24,122 nucleotides of DNA. Source: Deltaproteobacteria bacterium (GTDB taxonomy: Bacteria; Desulfobacterota; Desulfobulbia; Desulfobulbales; VMSU01). Of this stretch, positions 7,501-14,113 are shown one piece after another. The notes under the pieces were generated by a model. It was not told the DNA's origin and made no database searches. It was given only the letters and a program-made list of their open reading frames with translations. Position numbers and translations under genes: made by a program. The DNA lies in NCBI GenBank assembly GCA_021789795.1, contig JAJYJA010000015.1, positions 1 to 24,122 of the forward strand, written 5' to 3'. Every line of letters begins with the position of its first letter. The first letter of the stretch is position 1.

Positions 7501-8613
7501 GCCATAATCTGCACAACCGACAGTAATTGCGGCGGTTCAGGCACCTGCGCCAATGTCACTACAAACGGCAGGTGGTTCGCCATCCTGGCTTCCGGCTCGA
7601 CCGGCCCCATTTCCAACCAGCAATTCATGGGCACCTCGGACCAGAATCTGAAACTCTTTGTGCTCGATCTCAAGACCGGAACGCTGCTGCGCACCATAGA
7701 CACCGGCATCGCCAATGCCTTTGCCGGCTCCATCTCCACCAACGCCCTCGACCTGCAAAAGGACAGGCCCAGCGATAGCGGCAACTATCAGGATAATGCC
7801 GTTTATATCGGCTATGTCCAGAACACCACCAGCGGCGGGGTGCTGCGGCTCGTCATCAATGACGATATCAATCCCGCCGACTGGACGGTAAGCCCGGTAA
7901 TAGATAATATCGGGCCGGTCACCACCTCTGTGGTGAATCTTCTTGACCGAAGAAGCGGAAAACTTTGGCTCTATTTTGCCGAAGGCCGGTATTTTTACAA
8001 ACAAGATGACCTGACCACGCAACGCAAGATATTCGGCATCCAAGAACCATGCTTTGATGCGACGAACAACAGCATATCTCCTGCCTGCACAAACAAATTG
8101 GCATTGACCGACCTGAAAGATCAGACAACGCTGTCACAGGTGTGCTCTTCGTCAGGGGGGGCGTGCACCACAACAGCCGATTGTCCCAGCGGACAAACCT
8201 GCGGAACATTGGCATTAACGACCGCGCAAAAAGGCTGGTATGTCAACATGGCCGCGGCAGTATCGCCGATGAGCGCGGAGCGAGTAGTTTCAAACCCCAC
8301 GCCAGACCCCCTTGGTGCCGTTTATTTCCTGTCGTTTGCCCCGAACGCCGATATCTGCAGCTTTGGTGGCACCACGTATCTCTGGGCTCTGAACTACAAA
8401 ACCGGCGGCAAAGTGACGTTTGGCATGCAGGGGAAAGCCCTGATACAGGTCTCCACCGGCGAAATCAAGGAACTCAACCTGTCCAGCGCACTAACCGAGA
8501 ACGGGGGCCGCAAATCTGTCGGGTTCACGGGTATTCCGCCAACAGGCCAGGGCCTTATGGTGATCACCAACCCCCCACCAATGAAAGAATTCATGCACAT
8601 TCAGGAAAAATGA
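4519..8613 (+). CDS. pilY1: PilY1-like pilus tip adhesin/assembly protein
   Basis: This 1364-residue exported protein has a signal peptide (about 1-24, ending LFA). A von Willebrand A-type N-terminal domain follows with MIDAS motif DVSGSMS (48-54), then a calcium-loop-like DANGDNVPD (449-457) and a C-terminal beta-propeller of PilY1 type (LVFVGANDGMLHAFN, around 775). PilY1 proteins sit at the pilus tip, support pilus assembly, and act in adhesion. Four cysteine modules of form C-x6/7-C-x5-C-x5-C occur at 694-713, 875-895, 990-1010 and 1209-1228; three share DCPSGxTC. They appear to be insertions in propeller loops. The ATG follows AGGGAGT and lies 4 bases after the preceding stop. The stop overlaps the next gene's ATG. 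A G7 run (8155-8161) lies inside the fourth module. Confidence 0.92.
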   Translation: MKRFLGIIFFLVAFFGFNSRLFAAMNNYCQSPPFLTTAVQPNVMMTVDVSGSMSWPAYYATWTETNIAQSYDATKTYEGYFIPAKVYKTVSGVWTETAAAESCSLTYNYYYLGWGGIYNYANWFDISGTCSGNKLNFALMARIDLVRWAMTGGNPASCTGNATFDKNKCDPELWQQPGNSSKVGSVCNNTIGGCILLADDGITQVKVPWSRVYDGLAFQFEQMSPMPRIGAMFFSDASIRSQGQVYTGDFTAPNSTSTAFPYINLITAINSSAPSGGTPTGPAMWDTLNYFRQTPPQYGGLPVQSGSGDRWKDPMYVCDGGGANCSLIPCAKNFTILMSDGQWNYQSCSITDGISDPVMPAYQMHEGFTNAATNVATNVNAVYAIGLFLGGTGETSLQNVAMYGAFNTSGRTWPGSLTGYPQGTCYMDDCGNGQGSGCTPLPASSTDWDANGDNVPDTFYNASDATGIKQTIMNAMLDILRRASSGTAVSVLSSNEGSGANLMQALFYPKRTFAGNTDVSWTSDMMDYWYYMDPFFNSSQIREDTVREGGNAYTLLDLEQDYITNFAYDSTQNKTMAHRWWDTTGTGSAVTDLGTVPIESTIPIWRAGFNLWWTDPTTRKIYTSVDGSTLIPFDTTSSSTLTSYLGETTSATANATINYVRGYDCVDATGAACVCGAANCSTVGRSRTVTNGVCSARRSPCNSAADCPSGETCAQETHVWKLGDIISSTPRIMGPGYLDNFNAPAPFGYNDQTYSDFIKSNDYANRQLVFVGANDGMLHAFNLGNLIQNWAGKTWYQAAKQVGTTGAGGIGSESYAFIPTNTIPYLQYLQDPNYCHIYMVDGSIALTDASINKPSTCTLTNYWDCPKLTTLKKTCSTTTTTACAVNADCPSGETCVGTGNVDFTNTSWRTVLIGSMGIGGATGDAATPDSNRISTPFPVSGTPVGWSSYFALDVTDQTTPQLLWEFGNAGLGATNVGAAVVKVGGNDKLCTNNNAIICTTDSNCGGSGTCANVTTNGRWFAILASGSTGPISNQQFMGTSDQNLKLFVLDLKTGTLLRTIDTGIANAFAGSISTNALDLQKDRPSDSGNYQDNAVYIGYVQNTTSGGVLRLVINDDINPADWTVSPVIDNIGPVTTSVVNLLDRRSGKLWLYFAEGRYFYKQDDLTTQRKIFGIQEPCFDATNNSISPACTNKLALTDLKDQTTLSQVCSSSGGACTTTADCPSGQTCGTLALTTAQKGWYVNMAAAVSPMSAERVVSNPTPDPLGAVYFLSFAPNADICSFGGTTYLWALNYKTGGKVTFGMQGKALIQVSTGEIKELNLSSALTENGGRKSVGFTGIPPTGQGLMVITNPPPMKEFMHIQEK

Positions 8614-9185
8614 AGAAGTCGGCGGGGCAGGACATACCAAGGTTAAACAACGCCAGCAGGAGAAAATCACATTCCCCTGCGAGACGCAACACGATGCCGT
8701 CTAAGTCAGGATTCACATTGGTAGAATTAATGGTGGTTATTGTCATAATCGGAATTATGCTGGCAATTGCAATCATAAATTTCACCCAATGGAATGACAA
8801 ATATACCGTGGAATCATATACAAAGCAGATCTACTCCATTTTGATGAAGGCCAGAAATGACGCATCAAACACCAACACCCAGAATCTGGTCACCTTGGCG
8901 GCCAATCAGGTGACTACCCTCCAAGATGCCAACGGTAATGGCGTTGCTGACCCAGGCGAACCCACGACAACAAACCCCTATCCCCGTTTTGTCCTAAAAT
9001 CTACTGTAGCTGGGGGGCTTCCCGCGACGATTGTTTTCGACAGAAGAGGCATCACCAACAACATCCAGACCATAAACATTACTGGTTATTCCCCAAATGC
9101 CTCCCCCGGGGTGGACTGTATCGTGGTAGCGACAACCCGCATCAGTATGGGCTTAATGACAGGAGGCACATGTGCCAAACAATAA
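8610..9185 (+). CDS. FimT/GspH-like minor pilin
   Basis: The protein carries a prepilin cleavage site KSG|FTLVELMVVIVIIGIMLAIAI with glutamate at mature position 5, and a GspH/FimT-like beta-rich C-terminus ending in a cysteine near GGTCAKQ. I chose the ATG at 8610, which overlaps the pilY1 stop (ATGA) and follows AGGA with suitable spacing; this gives 191 residues with an unusually long 34-residue basic leader. An internal ATG at 8694 would give a conventional 6-residue leader (MPSKSG) and 163 residues, but it lacks a good ribosome-binding site. A calcium-loop-like DANGNGVADPGE is present in the globular part. It would be part of the minor-pilin priming complex with PilV, PilW, PilX and PilY1. 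Confidence 0.82.
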   Translation: MKKSAGQDIPRLNNASRRKSHSPARRNTMPSKSGFTLVELMVVIVIIGIMLAIAIINFTQWNDKYTVESYTKQIYSILMKARNDASNTNTQNLVTLAANQVTTLQDANGNGVADPGEPTTTNPYPRFVLKSTVAGGLPATIVFDRRGITNNIQTINITGYSPNASPGVDCIVVATTRISMGLMTGGTCAKQ

Positions 9186-9639
9186 GCAACAAACACCTGG
9201 GCAGAATGGTTTTACCCTGATTGAAATCATGATTGCCATGCTTGTCTTCATGGTGATCATGCTAGGGGTGGCTGGGGGACTTATTGCCGCCATCAAGGCC
9301 AACAGCGGCAACGTGGTGCGTGACGAGGCTCTCCGGCTGGCGGAGGATGAGTTGAATCGGCTCAGGGGGGATCAATTTTCCACCTTTGGCACGGCACCTG
9401 ACCTGTCCGATACAGCGGGTGTATGGACAGCCCCAACCAATGTACTGAGCCATATCCGCGGGGGGACCATTACCTTTGCCAGAGCAACGCAAGTCACCGA
9501 CCTGGTGACTGCCGCCACCGCGCTCAAGCGCATCGATGTGGCCGTGGGCTGGAACGACCCGGCCGGGGGCGCTGCCCTGCCGGCCACCGGCAAGAATCGT
9601 CAGGTGGACTTAAGCACAATAATCGTGCGCAGTGATTAA
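9172..9639 (+). CDS. pilV: PilV-like minor pilin
   Basis: The 155-residue prepilin has a 13-residue leader ending QNG before FTLIEIMIAMLVFMVIMLGVAGG, with the glutamate at +5. The start is GTG at 9172, chosen because AGGAGG (9161-9166) lies 5 bases upstream; it overlaps the FimT-like gene by 14 bases. The remaining ~120 residues match the size and pattern of PilV-type minor pilins (conserved helix KANSGNVVRDEALRLAEDEL, then beta-rich). It likely joins the tip complex that initiates pilus assembly. Gene order fimT-pilV-pilW-pilX supports the assignment more than sequence alone. Confidence 0.82.
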   Translation: MPNNKQQTPGQNGFTLIEIMIAMLVFMVIMLGVAGGLIAAIKANSGNVVRDEALRLAEDELNRLRGDQFSTFGTAPDLSDTAGVWTAPTNVLSHIRGGTITFARATQVTDLVTAATALKRIDVAVGWNDPAGGAALPATGKNRQVDLSTIIVRSD

Positions 9640-9640
9640 T

Positions 9641-9715
9641 GATGTCCTCGCAAAAGGGTATATGCACCCATGAAAATTCATGTCGGCGCGGCTTGCTTTT
9701 TTGGGCGACGCCATC
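9641..9715. repeat. Short GATGG/TCGC-type inverted repeat
   Basis: The gap between pilV and pilW begins GATGTCCTCGCAAAAGGG and ends with an inverted GATGGCGTCGCCCAAAAAA. Inside is a small palindrome, CATGAAAATTCATG. The ends resemble those of the 185-bp element at 19200-19384, so this is probably a shorter member of the same family. No clear target duplication is visible. Confidence 0.5.
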
Positions 9716-9732
9716 GTTAGCAAGGGGAAGAC

Positions 9733-10914
9733 ATGGAACAGCACGTTAACACTTTGTGCCGACGGAATGATTCCGGCTTCTCCTTGATAGAGCTGATCAT
9801 CTACATGGCTATTTTGGGAATCCTGATGACCATGGTTTTTAGCAGCTTCACCCCGGTTATGCAAACCAGCTCCCAACAGTGGCGTATTGCAAAAACAAAG
9901 GTTGAAACAGGAATCGGCCTGGATTTGCTGCGCTCCGACCTTGAACATGCCGGCTTTGGCCTGCCGTGGGAGTTCCCGGTCGGGGTCACGCCAAGCCCTT
10001 ATCTCGAGCCGAGTCCGCCTGTTGCGCCGGCTGCGATGAATGACGCCCCCAATGTACCAAGGGCGCTGGCCAGTGAGGATAACTCCGCCCTCAGCATGAA
10101 TGGCTCCGATTATCTGGCAATCAAGGCCGCGAATGTGGTGATTGGTGTTTCCAGCCAAAAATGGGGCTTGCTGGGACGGGATGCCGCTCACAATGTCAAC
10201 GTTCAATCCTTGAGCGACGATGCTTTCGTTGGCACGGACAGGGTAATCGTCATCCGCCCCGAGGTCAGCCCCGGAGAAGAGCGCCAGCTTGTTACGGATG
10301 GAACGCAAAACTATTTTGCTCAGGCGACATCAGCCGCCCTGACGTCCTTTGCCCCGCCCGAGACACCCAACGACCCCAACGGCGTACAGTATCTCCTCTA
10401 CGGGCTTGATGACATCGACCTAAGCAGGCCATACAATCGCACCGATTACTATATCAACAACGCCGGCATGCCGGCTCGCTGTGCGCCAGGCACGGGAACG
10501 TTGGTCAAGGCTACCCTTAACCAGGCCAACAACAGCTTTACCATCATGCCCATCGTGGATTGCGTGGCCGATTTTCAGGTGGTTTATTATCTCGACACCA
10601 ATGGCGACGGGGGGGCGGATACGATAGCCAATGCCAGTGGTCTTAATGGGCTGACCGCTAAGCAGATCCGCGACCAGGTAAAATCCATCCGATGTTATGT
10701 GCTCACCCATGAAGGAGGCGCGGATCGCACGTACACGCAGCCGCTCGATCCGGTCACCGGTCTCCCCACAATCAATGTCGGCGAAGTAGCTGCGGACGGG
10801 GTTACCCTGCTGGCCGGCCGGGCATTTGACCTAAACGCAAGCATCGGCCCAACCTGGGCCAACTACCGCTGGAAGGTATACGGCCTGGCGGTAACTCCGA
10901 CAAATTTACAGTGA
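9733..10914 (+). CDS. pilW: PilW-like minor pilin
   Basis: The 393-residue prepilin has a 15-residue leader ending NDSG before FSLIELIIYMAILGILMTMVFSSF, with glutamate at +5. The large globular domain is usual for PilW-type proteins and contains a calcium-binding-like loop DTNGDGGAD (288-296). A typical PilW stretch, DLLRSDLEHAGFGLPW, follows the N-terminal helix. The ATG is preceded by AAGGGGAAG. It likely works with PilV, PilX and the FimT-like protein in loading PilY1 at the pilus tip. The codons of the calcium loop include a G7 run (10609-10615), a potential slippage site. Confidence 0.85.
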   Translation: MEQHVNTLCRRNDSGFSLIELIIYMAILGILMTMVFSSFTPVMQTSSQQWRIAKTKVETGIGLDLLRSDLEHAGFGLPWEFPVGVTPSPYLEPSPPVAPAAMNDAPNVPRALASEDNSALSMNGSDYLAIKAANVVIGVSSQKWGLLGRDAAHNVNVQSLSDDAFVGTDRVIVIRPEVSPGEERQLVTDGTQNYFAQATSAALTSFAPPETPNDPNGVQYLLYGLDDIDLSRPYNRTDYYINNAGMPARCAPGTGTLVKATLNQANNSFTIMPIVDCVADFQVVYYLDTNGDGGADTIANASGLNGLTAKQIRDQVKSIRCYVLTHEGGADRTYTQPLDPVTGLPTINVGEVAADGVTLLAGRAFDLNASIGPTWANYRWKVYGLAVTPTNLQ

Positions 10915-10926
10915 AAGGAAGGCCGC

Positions 10927-11619
10927 ATGCGGCTAATTAACCGGAACACACATGACACCCCCGCAAAAAGGGAAAGCTCACCAAGGCCTACGACAACGGT
11001 ATGGCCTTTGGGAGCCACGGTGGCACCGACGCCCGCCATACTAGGCAACGAAAAAGGAATGGCGTTGATCATGGCTTTGATTTTGGGCCTGATCGGCATG
11101 CTCATGATAGCATCTCTCCTCTATATGGCAGGAACCGGAATTTGGACGGGCGGCTCGAAAAAACGCTATCAAACGGCGTTGCAAGCCTCTTACGGCGACA
11201 TAAATTTTTTTGCCAAGGAAATCATCCAAAACGGTATGAGTGGTACTACCCTGAGCAGCATGGGGACATATAACGGGATATTTACCCCTGTGATTTCCGA
11301 CGCGAACTTCACCAAAAAACTTACGACGAGAGGCAACGTTAGTGACGGGGTTTATCCTGCCGATAACCCGGATGCGACCTTGACACTGGCCTTTACAGCG
11401 CCAACCCCCAACATAACCGTGAACAGCGCCATCTTAAGCACAACTATCGGCAACAGCGGCACATCTTCAAACGTCCTGGTGGGGGGGGGAGTGGTCAACA
11501 ACGCCAGCGGCACGGTTACCCCGCAACCTATCCCGTATCTATTCAAGATTGGCATCCAGGGACAAAGCTCCCTAAACCCACTGGAAAATGCCAGACTGTC
11601 AGGGATATACGCATATTGA
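10927..11619 (+). CDS. pilX: PilX-like minor pilin/assembly protein
   Basis: The 230-residue protein has one N-terminal membrane helix (GMALIMALILGLIGMLMIASLLYM, about 44-67) after a long hydrophilic leader. As in many PilX proteins, cleavage would follow EKG, and the +5 glutamate is absent. The rest is a Gly/Ser/Thr-rich globular domain ending with NARLSGIYAY. The ATG follows AAGGAAGG and lies 12 bases after pilW. The leader of 44 residues is long, so a downstream start is conceivable, but no better ribosome-binding site was seen. It is the last intact gene of the minor-pilin operon. A G9 run at 11481-11489 is the longest in the window and lies in the coding region. Confidence 0.8.
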   Translation: MRLINRNTHDTPAKRESSPRPTTTVWPLGATVAPTPAILGNEKGMALIMALILGLIGMLMIASLLYMAGTGIWTGGSKKRYQTALQASYGDINFFAKEIIQNGMSGTTLSSMGTYNGIFTPVISDANFTKKLTTRGNVSDGVYPADNPDATLTLAFTAPTPNITVNSAILSTTIGNSGTSSNVLVGGGVVNNASGTVTPQPIPYLFKIGIQGQSSLNPLENARLSGIYAY

Positions 11620-11625
11620 GGCTGA

Positions 11626-11763
11626 CTCCGGGGCATGAAAATCCTCTCTGGCCCCAGTCCGCGGGCAGGTGAAGGCGAGCCAAGCCACCCGCAATTTAAG
11701 ACCGGTGTGGTCATTGTTTCCCTGGCCGTAGCGCGGGTCACCCATAACCGGAAAGCCGACCTG
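11626..11763 (-). pseudogene. RluA-type pseudouridine synthase C-terminal remnant
   Basis: On the minus strand the frame reads QVGFPVMGDPRYGQGN followed by TGLKLRVAWLAFTCPRTG. This resembles the C-terminal part of RluA-family pseudouridine synthases (GFP-V-GDP-YG, then LKL, AFTCP-TG). The catalytic aspartate region and the rest of the gene are missing, and the match breaks off near 11765. I infer a leftover 3' gene end. It lies antisense to an unrelated plus-strand frame, so only one of the two can be ancestral coding sequence here. This is based on remembered family patterns, not a search. Confidence 0.4.
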
Positions 11764-11928
11764 GGCATAGGTTATGCGACCTCTCCCGCCCTGCACACCG
11801 GCAGCGGCGAGGGCAGCAACAAGGTGAGCGTCTTCACCCAACTGTCAACCGGCACCATCGTCCGCTCGGAGGCGGGCACGGTTGACTCGGTGCGCAGCGG
11901 CAAACGCGCCTGGCGGGAGATACAGTGA
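11635..11928 (+). pseudogene. Remnant of a second PilY1 C-terminus
   Basis: A 97-codon frame follows pilX. Its last ~50 codons (from about 11770) read GYATSPALHTGSGEG, then VSVFTQLSTGTIVRSE and SGKRAWREIQ. This resembles the extreme C-terminus of canonical PilY1 proteins (S-TG-I, then WRE at the end). The first half does not look like PilY1 and overlaps the antisense RluA-like fragment. In many species pilY1 follows pilX, so I infer that an ancestral pilY1 at this site has been lost apart from its 3' end. A short expressed protein cannot be excluded. Confidence 0.4.
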
Positions 11929-11960
11929 TTAAATGGCGGGCAAAAGGGGAGGGGAAGGGG

Positions 11961-12242
11961 CTAACCCAGCCAGCGGGTCAGGGTGGCCACGATCTTGGCG
12001 GCCTGCTCGGGGCTTGAGATCTTGAACTTGCTCTTGGACTGGTACTGGCCGTCCTTTTTCTGATAGCGCCGGATGACGTAGCGGTCCGAACTGTACTCGT
12101 TGGTGCGTTTGTCCAAGTCCTGGTAACGAAACAAGATGGTGGTCCAGGCGCCCTTGGACAGGATCTCCTTGTCCAGCTCCTTGAGCACCAGCACCCCGTC
12201 TTCCTCGTAATTTATCGTTATCTCATCAACCTCAGCCGCCAT
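11961..12242 (-). CDS. Conserved small hypothetical protein
   Basis: A 93-residue soluble, highly charged protein without membrane segments or signal peptide. Its pattern is hydrophobic strands with a basic middle (TTILFRYQDLDKRTNEY, RYVIRRYQKKDGQY) and a C-terminal helix (SSPEQAAKIVATLTRWLG). It looks like a compact alpha/beta nucleic-acid or protein-binding domain, but I do not recognise a named family. The ATG is preceded on the minus strand by AGGTGG at good spacing. It stands alone, convergent with the pilus operon and divergent from the chemoreceptor gene. Confidence 0.75.
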   Translation of the reverse strand: MAAEVDEITINYEEDGVLVLKELDKEILSKGAWTTILFRYQDLDKRTNEYSSDRYVIRRYQKKDGQYQSKSKFKISSPEQAAKIVATLTRWLG

Positions 12243-12484
12243 ACCGTCTCCACCTGTTTTAAAGTTAACGTCTCCCGGCCATCGTCGGGTGCCTAGTCAT
12301 CAACTATAGCATCGCCGACCAGCCATTGCCAGCCAGAAACCGCCATCTGCCGGCGGTTGTTTAAGCCTTCTGGCCCTCCTTGCTCCCGGTCTCTCCCTCG
12401 CCATCCCAATTTTTCCGAGCCGCTAAGCCGTCGAGGGGAAACTGTCTTTGAAGTTGTTTCTGCCCGACTCCTAACACTTGCGGC
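12243..12484. other. Intergenic region upstream of chemoreceptor
   Basis: No gene is supported here. It separates the divergent 93-residue gene and the chemoreceptor promoter; only short frames without ribosome-binding sites are present. Confidence 0.5.
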
Positions 12485-12514
12485 TTTACTTTGCAAAGTC
12501 GCCGATGCTATACT
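12485..12514 (+). promoter_or_regulatory. Sigma-70-like promoter with overlapping palindrome (MCP)
   Basis: TTTACT (12485-12490) and an extended TGC-TATACT (-10 at 12509-12514) are separated by 18 bp. A perfect 12-bp palindrome, ACTTTGCAAAGT (12488-12499), overlaps the -35 hexamer and could be an operator. The transcription start would be near 12521, about 70 nt before the chemoreceptor ATG. Confidence 0.5.
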
Positions 12515-12592
12515 TTGCCAGATACCCCGTTGTGGGCATGACGGGCCAGATGCGCCCCCTATTTGCAAGCCAATACACCGTGGATGGAGCTT

Positions 12593-14086
12593 ATGGGTTT
12601 ACGTCGCAAGCTATTGATTATGGTAATTTTCTTAAGTGTCGCCCTGGTGGGGATCGTGGCCTCGTCCAACGTCTTGCTCTCCCGGGTCAAGATCGGCGGC
12701 ACCGCCTACAACGGCATCGAGTTCAAGTATGGGATCATCGACCATGTGGCGAGAAGCCGGGTGGACATGGCCCTGTTGAACAGCCAGTTAAACAGCCTGA
12801 TTCTGGACGAGTACAACGAGGATAACGGCGTCGCCAAGGACGTGGACGTCCTCACCAAGATGTTCGCCGATCTCGACGGGATCATGACCGGCAAGGGCCG
12901 CGGCCAGACCTGCGGCTCCTGCCACGGCCTAGAGCTGACCACGGACATCAGTGGCCACGTGACCGTCATGAACGAACAGTGGCTGCGGATGGCCAAGATC
13001 ATCCGCGAAAAGCTCATCCCCTCCCTGACCCACGGCGACAAGGACCGCGCCCAGGAGGTCTTCAACGGCGAGTACGACGACGCCTACCAGTCGGTGATGG
13101 CCAACTCCAAGGAGGCGGTGGACCAGCTCCGGGGCTCGCTTGAGGCGATGAAGACCGGAATCAAGACCCAGGTCAAACGCTTCACCATCTACTTCACCAC
13201 CGCCGCCCTGGTGTCCCTGTTCTTTCTCCTGGCCGGGGCCGGCTGGACGGTTGAAGGGGTGATCCGCGAGGTGCGGCGGGTGGTGGGCGCCATCGAGGAA
13301 AACGCCCGGCAGATCCACGCCGAGACCAAGATTACCTCCCATTCCTCCCAGTCAAACGCCGACGTTTCGAGCAGTATGGCCGCCGCCCTGGAGCAAACCA
13401 GCTCCTCGCTGGAGGAGATAACCGCCATGGTGCGCCAGAACGACGAGAACTCCAACAACGCCAACGCCGCCATGCGCCAGAACCAGGAAATCATCGGCCG
13501 GGCCAACGCCGATGTCACGGGCATGAAGCAGAGCATGGCCAAGATCAAGCAGGACAGCGACCGCATCTCCCAGATCATCACCGAGATCGAGGGCATCGCC
13601 TTTCAGACCAACCTCCTGGCCCTAAACGCCGCCGTCGAGGCCGCCCGGGCCGGGGAGGCGGGGGCCGGGTTCGCGGTGGTGGCCGACGAGGTACGGAGCC
13701 TGGCCCAACGCACCTCCCAGGCGGCCAAGGGCAGCCAGGGGTTAATCGAGGTGGCGGTAAATAATGTCGGCGACGGTCTGGCCACCATGGACAAGGTGGA
13801 TGCGGCGATGCAGGCGGTGTCCGAGAGCTCCAGAAAGACCGGGATGCTGGTGGAGGAGATCAGCACCGCCTCCCGGCAACAGACCATCGGCATAAGCCAG
13901 ATCAGCGCCACCGTCACCAGCATGGAGACCGGCACCCAGGAGCTGGCGGCCAGTTCCGAGGAGTTGGCCGCCGCCTCCCAGTCGGTGCAGAGGCAGGCCG
14001 ACAGCCTCTACCAGCATATCGCCGATCTGGTGCACCTGGTGGAGGGAGATCAAGGCCAGGTGGAGACCCTGGCCTTGAGGGAATAA
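12593..14086 (+). CDS. Methyl-accepting chemotaxis protein with periplasmic c-type haem motif
   Basis: This ~497-residue receptor has two membrane helices (about 7-26 and 198-219) enclosing a ~170-residue periplasmic helical domain with one CxxCH haem-c motif (C107, C110, H111). The cytoplasmic part is a long coiled coil with the conserved signalling tip EGIAFQTNLLALNAAVEAAR (starting at 333). No clear HAMP domain and no C-terminal CheR-tether pentapeptide are seen. Haem-c chemoreceptors such as DcrA of Desulfovibrio sense oxygen or redox state; a similar input is inferred here. The start is set at ATG 12593, with GGAG just upstream; ATG 12584 or TTG 12563 are alternatives. It is monocistronic and no chemotaxis genes lie nearby. 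Confidence 0.9.
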   Translation: MGLRRKLLIMVIFLSVALVGIVASSNVLLSRVKIGGTAYNGIEFKYGIIDHVARSRVDMALLNSQLNSLILDEYNEDNGVAKDVDVLTKMFADLDGIMTGKGRGQTCGSCHGLELTTDISGHVTVMNEQWLRMAKIIREKLIPSLTHGDKDRAQEVFNGEYDDAYQSVMANSKEAVDQLRGSLEAMKTGIKTQVKRFTIYFTTAALVSLFFLLAGAGWTVEGVIREVRRVVGAIEENARQIHAETKITSHSSQSNADVSSSMAAALEQTSSSLEEITAMVRQNDENSNNANAAMRQNQEIIGRANADVTGMKQSMAKIKQDSDRISQIITEIEGIAFQTNLLALNAAVEAARAGEAGAGFAVVADEVRSLAQRTSQAAKGSQGLIEVAVNNVGDGLATMDKVDAAMQAVSESSRKTGMLVEEISTASRQQTIGISQISATVTSMETGTQELAASSEELAAASQSVQRQADSLYQHIADLVHLVEGDQGQVETLALRE

Positions 14087-14113
14087 AGGCCCCGCGTTTA
14101 ACCGGGCTTGACC

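Noticed and set aside
7101..7784. 227-codon minus-strand frame inside pilY1
   Set aside because: Antisense to well-supported propeller coding sequence; no start signal.
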